Shown: piece by piece, positions 8,649-14,440 of the stretch
Numbering within the stretch: the stretch's first letter is position 1
How the letters are laid out: every line of letters begins with the position of its first letter
DNA from: an uncultured Clostridium sp.
Lineage (GTDB): Bacteria; Bacillota; Clostridia; TANB77; CAG-508
Assembly: GCA_946497905.1 (NCBI GenBank)
Contig: CAMMMI010000038.1
Location: 1-16,229 of the forward strand
Reading direction: 5' to 3'
Length of the DNA: 16,229 nucleotides
Made by a program: the position numbers and the translations under genes
The notes under the pieces: model-generated
What the model was told of the DNA's origin: nothing
The model's database searches: none
What the model saw: the letters and a program-made list of their open reading frames with translations, nothing else

Positions 8649-9311
8649 CTAAAAACGAGCAAACCAATCTGGCAAATCACTAAATATCATTTCTTCCTTT
8701 GTAACAGGATGTTGAATTGTTAATTCATAAGCCCATAATCTTATTTGTTTTCCTTTTCCCCTTTTTCCATATTTTTGGTCTCCAAATATGCTATGTCCAA
8801 AATTTGCTAGCTGTACCCTTATTTGATGATGTCTTCCTGTATGTAAATTTATTTTTACTAGACTTAGATCTTTTGCTTCATTATATTTTAGAACTTCATA
8901 ATCCAATTTAGCAAGCTTTGCATTTTTCTTAGTTTCTTTTACAACTTTACTAATATTATTTCTTTCATCTTTATATAAATAATCTTCTAATATTCCTTTC
9001 GTTTTTTCTATTTTTCCATCTACTACAGCTAAATATTTTTTCTTAATACTCTTCTCTCTTACCTGATTGCTTAATCTTGATGCTGCTTTTGAAGTTTTAG
9101 CAAATACCATTATTCCTCCTACTGGTCTATCTAACCTGTGTACTAATCCTACATATACATTTCCTGGCTTTTGGTATTTTTCCTTTATATATTGCTTTAC
9201 AATTGTAAGCATATCCATATCTCCTGTTTTGTCTGATTGTGAAGGAATGTTGGGTTCTTTTTCTACTACTATTATATGATTATCCTCAAATATTACTTTT
9301 AACTTGTCCAT
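8649..9311 (-). CDS. RluA-family RNA pseudouridine synthase
   Basis: Converts specific uridines in rRNA or tRNA to pseudouridine. About 220 residues from the chosen start. The RluA signature HRLDRPVGG places the catalytic aspartate at residue 61, and LHTGRHHQIRVQLANFGH (around 160-175) is the second conserved block. There is no S4 domain, as in the shorter members of the family. The frame is open up to 9368, but an AAAGGA ribosome binding site lies five to six bases before ATG 9311, and the longer form would overlap the upstream gene. The start is 26 bases after the methyltransferase gene, so the two are an operon of RNA-modification enzymes. The target uridine cannot be told. Confidence 0.9.
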   Translation of the reverse strand: MDKLKVIFEDNHIIVVEKEPNIPSQSDKTGDMDMLTIVKQYIKEKYQKPGNVYVGLVHRLDRPVGGIMVFAKTSKAASRLSNQVREKSIKKKYLAVVDGKIEKTKGILEDYLYKDERNNISKVVKETKKNAKLAKLDYEVLKYNEAKDLSLVKINLHTGRHHQIRVQLANFGHSIFGDQKYGKRGKGKQIRLWAYELTIQHPVTKEEMIFSDLPDWFARF

Positions 9312-9337
9312 TCTTATCCTTTCTTTTTTTACCAATT

Positions 9338-10201
9338 TTAACATTCCCATCTTCCATAGATTCCACATGGTAATATTAATTTTGAGTTTTCCATTGGTAG
9401 TCCTATTTCTCCAGCTTCTATTTTTCCTTTAACTTTTTTTGCTACTGTTAAATTTAATATATTTTCTAATACTTTACTTGATATTCCTGTTGTATATGAA
9501 TTTATTAAGAAAAATACTGGTTTGTTTGATAATACCTTTGTACATAATTCTACTAAATCAAAAATATTATTTTCAAATTGCCAAATTTCTCCTTTTGCTC
9601 CTCTTCCATATGATGGTGGATCCATTATTATTGCGTCATATTTATTTCCTCTTCTTATTTCTCTATTTACAAATTTAACCACATCGTCTATTATATATCT
9701 TACTTTTTTGTCTTGCAATCCTGATGATATTACATTTTCTTTTGCCCATGTGGTCATCCCTTTTGAACTATCTACATGACATACTGTCGCTCCTGCTGAT
9801 AGACATGCTACTGTTGCTCCTCCAGTATATGCAAATAGATTTAATACTTTTATTTCTCTTTTTTCTGATTTTATTTTATTTATCATCCAATCCCAGTTTG
9901 TTGCTTGTTCTGGAAACAATCCTGTATGCTTAAATCCCATTGGTTTTATATTAAATGTTAAGTTTTTGTATTTTATTTGCCATTGTTTTGGCATTTTCTT
10001 ACTGAATTCCCAAGAACCTCCACCTGTTTTGCTTCTATGATATGTTGCGTTTATTTTTTTCCATTTTTCTGGAAAACTTTTTTCTTTCCAAATTATTTGT
10101 GGGTCTGGTCTTGATAGTATTATATCTCCCCATCTTTCTAGTTTTTGGCCATCTGCCATATCTAATATTTTATATTCTTTCCATTCTTCTGCTAATCTCA
10201 T
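9338..10201 (-). CDS. SAM-dependent methyltransferase of the COG1092 (RlmI/RlmK-like) group
   Basis: 287 residues. The N-terminal part (EYKILDMADGQKLERWGD, SRPDPQIIW) is typical of the short Firmicute members of COG1092, which lack the PUA domain of RlmI. The Rossmann methyltransferase core follows: SAM-binding motif VLNLFAYTGGATVA (119-132), acidic VDSS (143-146) and DPPSYGRG (194-201). Relatives methylate cytosine in 23S rRNA; the substrate here is inferred only from the family. The ATG lacks a good ribosome binding site: only AAAAAGA precedes it, while a perfect AAGGAGG lies 28 bases upstream inside a hairpin loop. Confidence 0.88.
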   Translation of the reverse strand: MRLAEEWKEYKILDMADGQKLERWGDIILSRPDPQIIWKEKSFPEKWKKINATYHRSKTGGGSWEFSKKMPKQWQIKYKNLTFNIKPMGFKHTGLFPEQATNWDWMINKIKSEKREIKVLNLFAYTGGATVACLSAGATVCHVDSSKGMTTWAKENVISSGLQDKKVRYIIDDVVKFVNREIRRGNKYDAIIMDPPSYGRGAKGEIWQFENNIFDLVELCTKVLSNKPVFFLINSYTTGISSKVLENILNLTVAKKVKGKIEAGEIGLPMENSKLILPCGIYGRWEC

Positions 10202-10218
10202 ATTCTTTTTAATAGCAA

Positions 10219-10255
10219 AATGCTACTATCCTCCTTGTTTTAGAATAGTAGCATT
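10219..10255 (-). promoter_or_regulatory. Hairpin with Shine-Dalgarno sequence in its loop, before the methyltransferase gene
   Basis: Perfect 11-base inverted repeat (AATGCTACTAT 10219-10229 and its complement 10245-10255). On the minus strand the loop carries AAGGAGG (10236-10230). It could end transcription of the 69-residue ORF or control translation of the methyltransferase gene, whose ATG is 18 bases beyond the stem. Confidence 0.5.
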
Positions 10256-10277
10256 ATACCATATTTGTATGTATTTT

Positions 10278-10487
10278 TCAAATTGTTTGAAGTATTTGTA
10301 AAAAGTTATATATCATGATTGTATTTGCCATTGAAAATGCTATTAGCGCTATGATTGATGTTGCTATTATTTTGTGTTTTTTTATTTTTTTTGCAATATT
10401 TTTTATTATATTATTATTTTTTATTTGTAGCTTGTCTAATTTTTCATTATATGTGATTTTAAATATCTCTTCTTTTGTAGTTTCCAT
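10278..10487 (-). CDS. Small single-helix membrane protein of unknown function
   Basis: 69 residues: a lysine-rich amphipathic N-terminal half (KLDKLQIKNNNIIKNIAKK) and one membrane helix near residues 41-62, predicted cytoplasmic N-terminus. AGGGGGAA stands six bases before the ATG, which supports real translation. I recognise no family. It lies between the methyltransferase gene and another small membrane protein, all on the same strand. Confidence 0.55.
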   Translation of the reverse strand: METTKEEIFKITYNEKLDKLQIKNNNIIKNIAKKIKKHKIIATSIIALIAFSMANTIMIYNFLQILQTI

Positions 10488-10647
10488 ACAATTCCCCCTT
10501 GTTTGTTTTTCTCTATATATGTATATGCAAGTTTATATTCTTTTATTCCTTAATTAATAATTTTTAGTTATTTATATTTCTAATTCAATTTATATAACTA
10601 AACAAGTAAAATAATTTAATCTTTTATATTATAATTTTCGACTTTTA

Positions 10648-10680
10648 AAGGTAGAGTACTTTTTCAAATACTCTACCCTT
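10648..10680 (-). terminator. Terminator-like hairpin after the 87-residue ORF
   Basis: GGTAGAGTA (10650-10658) and TACTCTACC (10669-10677) form a perfect nine-base stem with a ten-base loop, eight bases past the stop at 10688. The T-run on the minus strand is short (TTT). Confidence 0.6.
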
Positions 10681-10687
10681 AAGGTAG

Positions 10688-10951
10688 TTAGTTTTTTTCC
10701 TTCCTTTCTTTCTTTTTAATTGGAAAATTTCTTCCAATAAAGATTCCTGCTATGGTAAATGCTAAACCATAGGCGATTAACGATTTCCAAGTAAATTTTG
10801 AATAAAACTCTACAAATGCTTTTATTGCATTTATAATTTGTTTTACTATTTCATCTCCTTGAAAAAATATTATACCTATAATTAGTACTACCATGAATAA
10901 TACTAATCCCCCTAAAATAACTAAAATTCGAACTTTCATTCTTTCCCGCAT
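10688..10951 (-). CDS. Small two-helix membrane protein of unknown function
   Basis: 87 residues with two hydrophobic segments (about 9-30 and 55-72) and a very basic C-terminus (KKKERKEKN). The first ATG (10951) has a GAGGAGG ribosome binding site nine bases upstream and a good promoter. Its second codon is CGG, the only in-frame CGG in the window outside the two frameshift sites. An alternative start is ATG 10939 (83 residues), which avoids CGG but has a poor ribosome binding site. A +1 shift at CGG would give a four-codon peptide whose TGA overlaps ATG 10939 (ATGA). Size and topology resemble holin-like or envelope proteins, but I recognise no family. Confidence 0.65.
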   Translation of the reverse strand: MRERMKVRILVILGGLVLFMVVLIIGIIFFQGDEIVKQIINAIKAFVEFYSKFTWKSLIAYGLAFTIAGIFIGRNFPIKKKERKEKN

Positions 10952-11014
10952 ATTGATACTCCTCCTCTTGAAATTGTTATTTTAAAGTTCTATCCACTTT
11001 TGGATATTATGTTT

Positions 11015-11043
11015 ATTATAGCACAATCCATTGAATTTTTCAA
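11015..11043 (-). promoter_or_regulatory. Promoter of the 87-residue membrane protein gene
   Basis: On the minus strand, TTGAAA (11043-11038), a 17-base spacer, TATAAT (11020-11015). A small inverted repeat TATCCA-CTTT-TGGATA lies just downstream (10991-11006) and could be an operator. Confidence 0.7.
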
Positions 11044-11057
11044 ATTTTTCATTTTTC

Positions 11058-11086
11058 TTGTCTTATTTTCCAAATTATGTTATTAT
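11058..11086 (+). promoter_or_regulatory. Promoter for the short plus-strand ORF
   Basis: TTGTCT (11058-11063), 17-base spacer, TATTAT (11081-11086). It is back-to-back with the minus-strand promoter, with the two -35 boxes only 14 bases apart. Confidence 0.5.
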
Positions 11087-11133
11087 TTTCTTGTAATATT
11101 AACTTGCATATAGTAGAAAGGAGAGTTATCCAT

Positions 11134-11277
11134 TTGAAAAAATTTTTAATTTTTTTGTGTCTGATGATACCATCAATCATAGTATTATACCAGATACAAA
11201 AACAAAAAGAAAATATTAATAAAAGCCTGCCAGCAGGCTTAGCGATATTTTCTTTAAAAAAAGGTGGAACAATCTAA
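11134..11277 (+). CDS. Possible 47-residue membrane peptide
   Basis: Starts at TTG 11134 with a GAAAGGAGAG ribosome binding site about nine bases upstream, in the same frame as a longer open frame from 11077 that lacks a ribosome binding site. The product has one hydrophobic N-terminal helix after two lysines, then a basic linker (QKQKENINK) and SLPAGLAIFSLKKGGTI. The last codons form the left arm of a strong terminator, and a second hairpin (AAGCCTGC/GCAGGCTT, 11223-11240) lies within the frame. A promoter precedes it. It could be a real small protein or a short regulatory RNA; no family recognised. Confidence 0.45.
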   Translation: MKKFLIFLCLMIPSIIVLYQIQKQKENINKSLPAGLAIFSLKKGGTI

Positions 11278-11291
11278 GTTTCACCTTTTTT
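11257..11291. terminator. Strong bidirectional intrinsic terminator
   Basis: Fourteen-base stem (11257-11270 with 11278-11291, one G-U wobble on the plus strand), seven-base loop containing the TAA of the short ORF. It ends in TTTTTT on the plus strand and TTTTTTT on the minus strand, so it can also serve uvrC, which ends about 90 bases away. Confidence 0.85.
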
Positions 11292-11319
11292 GTTTTTAAG
11301 CTATTCTATTATCAATCTT

Positions 11320-11376
11320 TCTTTAATTATATTATCATTTCAAATATAATTTTTCTTTAATTACCTTATTATTTCA
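11320..11376. repeat. Two direct copies of a 23-base sequence downstream of uvrC
   Basis: TCTTTAATTA followed by TATTATCATTTCA (11320-11342) and by CCTTATTATTTCA (11354-11376). 20 of 23 positions agree and the copies start 34 bases apart. Function unknown. Confidence 0.5.
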
Positions 11377-11381
11377 GAATT

Positions 11382-13194
11382 TTACTTTTCTTTTATTCTT
11401 CTTACAATATCCATATTTATTCCTTTGACATTTAATAATTCTTCATCACTTGCATTTTTTATTTTTTCCCAGCTACCGAATTCTCTTAAAAGGTCTTGTT
11501 TTTTTACTTTCCCAATACCTTTTATTTCATCTAATTGTGATTTTGTAATTTGCTTATCTCTTAATTTTCTATGATATGTTATTGCTGTATCATGTACAGT
11601 ATCTTGAAATCTTGTAATTAAATTTTTTAAATCATCTGAAATTTGTAATTCTTTTCTGTTTTCATCCATTAAGGCCCTTGTTTGATGTTTATCATTTTTT
11701 ACCATACCAAATACTTTTATATCTGCTAATTCATCTTGTTTCTCTTTCACTTCTTTTAAAACATTTATGATTGCTTGTTTTGTTGCTCGTATTTGTGTTA
11801 TTCCTCCATCAGCAAATATTACATCTGGTAACTTTCCAAACCCTCCATTTGGATTTTCTATAGAATGTTTTAATCTTCTTGTTATTACTTCTTCCATACA
11901 TCTTGGATCATCTTGCCCATATACAGTTTTTATTTTAAATCTCCTTGACAAATTCTTTTTTATGACTCCATCCTGCATTACACACATTCCTGCTACCATA
12001 TATTCTCCAGAGATATTTGATATGTCAAATGTTTCTATTTTTCTTGGTAACTTTTCAAGTTTTAATACCTCTTTTAATTCCATTAAAATAGATGTTTTGT
12101 CTTTTTCTTTATTTTCTAATGTAACTTTACTATTTAATTCTGCCATTTCAACAAAACGTAGTTTTTCGCCTTTTTTTGGACTTTTTATTTCCACTTTTTT
12201 TCCTAACATTGTGGATAACCATTGTTCAATTACTTCTTTATCGTCTATTTCTTCTCTTACCATTATTTTATTTGGGATATTTGGATTATCTAAATAGTAT
12301 TGCTTAATAAATCCTGATATTATCTCTTTATCTTCCATATCTTTTAAATCTTGATAAAAATAGTGTTCTCTTCCTATCATTTTACTGCCACGTACAAAAA
12401 ATATTTCTATACATACTTCTAATTCTGATTTTGCTATTCCTATTACATCTATATTGTTTTCTGAAATGTTTGATACTTTTTGTTTTTCCGATATCCTTTC
12501 TATTGCTTGTATTCTATCTCTTAATTCTGCCGCTTTTTCATATTCTAGATTTTGGGCGGATTTTTCCATTTGCACTTCTAGTTCTTTTAAAATCTTTCCT
12601 GTTTTTCCTTCTAATAAATCTATTATTTCATTTATTTGTTTCATATATTCTTCACTTGTTACATATCCCATACATGGTGCTAGACATCTATTTATATGAT
12701 AATTTAAGCATGGTCTTGTTCTTTCCTTTAGAGTTTTGCATTGACGTATCTTATATTTTTGTTTTATAAAATCAATCATTTCTTTTGCTGCTCCTGGATT
12801 TGCATATGGTCCGAAATATTTTGAACCATCATTTACTACTCTTCTTGTAAAAAATACTCCTGGATATTTTGATTTTATATCAATTTTAATATATGGATAT
12901 GTTTTATCATCTTTTAATAAAACATTAAATTTAGGTCTATTCTTTTTTATCAAATTACACTCTAAAATTAATGCTTCTGCTTCATTATCTACGACTATAT
13001 ATTCAAAATGATCTATTAGACTTACCATTTTTTCAATTCTTTGTGTTTTATTGTTTTTTCTAAAATATTGTCTTACTCTATTTTTTAATGAAACTGCTTT
13101 TCCCACATATATTATATTGTCGTCTTTGTCTTTCATTATATATACGCCGTGGTTTTCCTGGAAGTTTTTTTAATTCTTCTTCAATATTAAACAT
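11382..13194 (-). CDS. uvrC: Excinuclease ABC subunit UvrC, joined by a +1 frameshift at 13148
   Basis: Nuclease subunit of UvrABC nucleotide-excision repair; makes both incisions around a lesion. The start is ATG 13194 with an AGGAAGGA ribosome binding site, giving MFNIEEELKKLPGKP, the normal UvrC N-terminus. CGG codon 16 then breaks the frame; skipping its C gives PGVYIMKDKDD and a 603-residue protein of normal length. Domains: GIY-YIG nuclease (about 13-95; G16-V17-Y18 and Y29-V30-G31), UVR motif (about 203-238), RNase H-like nuclease (FDISNISG, FADGGITQI) and C-terminal helix-hairpin-helix (IKGIGKVKKQDLL). Starting at the in-frame ATG 13136 would lose GVY, and that ATG has no ribosome binding site. 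The gene lies 59 bases after hpt. Confidence 0.9.
13146..13152 (-). other. +1 frameshift site in uvrC, CCACGGC, with CGG in the zero frame
   Basis: Read on the minus strand, zero frame is CCA-CGG-CGT (Pro-Arg-Arg) and runs on to a stop about 39 codons from the start. Skipping the C gives CCA-(C)-GGC-GTA-TAT, Pro-Gly-Val-Tyr, the universal start of the GIY-YIG domain. AGGA lies three bases before the CCA codon, a spacing like the stimulator in the RF2 (prfB) frameshift site. Confidence 0.8.
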
Positions 13195-13253
13195 ATTTAT
13201 ATAGTCCTTCCTAAATCTTAAATTTAGATAAATCTATATTATTTCAACTTTTT

Positions 13254-13769
13254 CTAATTTTCAATATATCCTATATATGGTAAATTCCTGTATTTTTGAT
13301 CATAATCTAATCCATATCCAATGACAAATAAGTCATCTATTCTAAAACCTATGTAATCTACATTTAATTCTATTATTCTTCTTGATGGTTTGCTTAAAAG
13401 TGTCGCTATTTTTAAAGAATTTACTTCTCTTGATTTAAGATATTTTACTAAAAAGTCTAATGTTCTTCCTGTATCTATTATATCTTCTATTATTATAACA
13501 TCTTTTCCTTTTATGCTATTTGTTAAATCTTTATTTATTTTTATTTCATTTGTACTTTCTGTTCCTTTATAACTGCTTATTTCTATAAATTCAAATTCTA
13601 CATTGTTTTTTATTTTTTTTGCTAGTTCTACCATAAATACAGCTGAACCTTTTAGCACTCCTAAAAATAATAAATCTTTTCCTTTATAGTCTTTTTCTAT
13701 TTGTCTTGCTAGTTCTTCTAATCTGTTTTCTAGCCTTGACTCATTTATTAGTATTTTTATGTTTTCCAT
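13254..13769 (-). CDS. hpt: Hypoxanthine phosphoribosyltransferase
   Basis: Purine salvage enzyme: hypoxanthine or guanine plus PRPP gives IMP or GMP; cytoplasmic. 171 residues, the usual length. The PRPP-binding loop is EDIIDTGRT (95-103), with the GVLKGSAVF loop at 37-45 and the C-terminal GYGLDYDQKYRNLPYIG block (151-167). AAAGGA stands about ten bases before the ATG. Probably first gene of an hpt-uvrC unit; a TATAAT box lies at 13805-13800 on the minus strand. Confidence 0.93.
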   Translation of the reverse strand: MENIKILINESRLENRLEELARQIEKDYKGKDLLFLGVLKGSAVFMVELAKKIKNNVEFEFIEISSYKGTESTNEIKINKDLTNSIKGKDVIIIEDIIDTGRTLDFLVKYLKSREVNSLKIATLLSKPSRRIIELNVDYIGFRIDDLFVIGYGLDYDQKYRNLPYIGYIEN

Positions 13770-13799
13770 TTTTTATATTCCTTTCTTTTATTTTGTACT

Positions 13800-13805
13800 A
13801 TTATA
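13800..13805 (-). promoter_or_regulatory. Possible -10 box of hpt
   Basis: TATAAT on the minus strand, 31 bases before the hpt ATG. No convincing -35 at 17 bases, so this is a weak call. Confidence 0.35.
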
Positions 13806-13830
13806 CTATTCCTTCCTGAGGCACACATCT

Positions 13831-13956
13831 GGTTTGAAAAGAATTAAATTTTGAGTGGTCAAACCGAGTTTTAAATTAGTAAGGATATTTCCTGTACACT
13901 GATTAAGTTTCAAATGAAGTTTGACAACACCAAAATTGTAATTATCTCTCAAACTT
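13831..13956. repeat. Cluster of GTTTGA/TCAAAC inverted repeats between hpt and aspS
   Basis: Two perfect inverted repeats share a core: GGTTTGA (13831-13837) with TCAAACC (13859-13865), and AAGTTTGA (13917-13924) with TCAAACTT (13949-13956). Otherwise this divergent intergenic region (13806-14061) shows no coding signal. These could be operators or a structured leader. Confidence 0.4.
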
Positions 13957-14061
13957 TTCCTCTTTTTAAAATATGAAACTTTTTTTGGTTTTTTACAAAT
14001 TTTGTTTCACATTTGTATTATAACACAAAATTATAAAAATACAAAATTTTCTGAATTTTTC

Positions 14062-14091
14062 TTGACAAAATTAAATATAATATATTATAAT
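14062..14091 (+). promoter_or_regulatory. Promoter of the T-box leader and aspS
   Basis: Consensus TTGACA (14062-14067), 18-base spacer, consensus TATAAT (14086-14091), about 40 bases before T-box stem I. Confidence 0.8.
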
Positions 14092-14130
14092 ACAAAAAAA
14101 TATTACGTTAATACAACACAAAGCTTTTAG

Positions 14131-14301
14131 AAATCACTTATAGAGAATAAGGGTCATTGGCTGTAAGCCCTTTAAGGTCAACCTAAAAAGTGAAACATGT
14201 TGGAGTGATTTAATTCAAAGTGGAAAATATTTTATATATTTTCAAGCTGGGTGGTACCGCGGATTTTTATTCGTCCCTGCATTATGCAAGGATGTTTTTT
14301 T
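14131..14301 (+). ncRNA. T-box riboswitch upstream of aspS, apparent Asn (AAC) specifier
   Basis: Stem I is closed by AAATCACT (14131-14138) pairing perfectly with 14204-14211. The conserved T-box sequence GGGTGGTACCGCGG lies at about 14249-14262. The terminator is CGTCCCTGC (14272-14280) with GCAAGGATG (14286-14294), then seven T. T-boxes bind uncharged tRNA through a specifier codon on the 3' side of stem I and through the NCCA end. In the expected position stands TGAAACATG: AAC (14194-14196) followed by a purine. I find no GAC in the stem-I region. GAA overlaps it at 14192-14194. Confidence 0.9.
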
Positions 14302-14403
14302 GTGCTTTTAGTATTATATTATTTAAATTTGCTCAAAAAAACTCCATATTTTGATTGATATATAAGCAAAGGGACTCAATATCTGTTTATTTTAAATTTT
14401 TTT

Positions 14404-14440
14404 AATCTCCTTTTGTTTATATATAGAAGGAGGTTTTTTT
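14404..14440 (+). promoter_or_regulatory. Hairpin sequestering the aspS ribosome binding site, followed by a T-run
   Basis: AATCTCCTT (14404-14412) pairs with AAGGAGGTT (14427-14435) over nine positions (one G-U). The right arm is the aspS Shine-Dalgarno sequence and is followed by T to base 14440, directly before the ATG. It could be a second terminator or a translational switch. Confidence 0.55.

Noticed and set aside
10564..10600. AT-rich imperfect palindrome TAGTTATTTATA ... TTTATATAACTA
   Set aside because: Such palindromes are expected by chance at this base composition, and it has no clear link to a gene start or stop.
11767..12297. 176-residue plus-strand open frame opposite uvrC
   Set aside because: It lies wholly within uvrC on the other strand; no ribosome binding site or recognisable domain, and uvrC is certain.
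11382..13136. uvrC starting at ATG 13136
   Set aside because: It would lose the GVY part of the GIY-YIG domain, and a normal UvrC N-terminus with a good ribosome binding site exists in the neighbouring frame.
2020..13152. Simple reassignment of CGG to Gln or Trp
   Set aside because: It does not restore the frame at either site; in gerA a stop codon follows directly.
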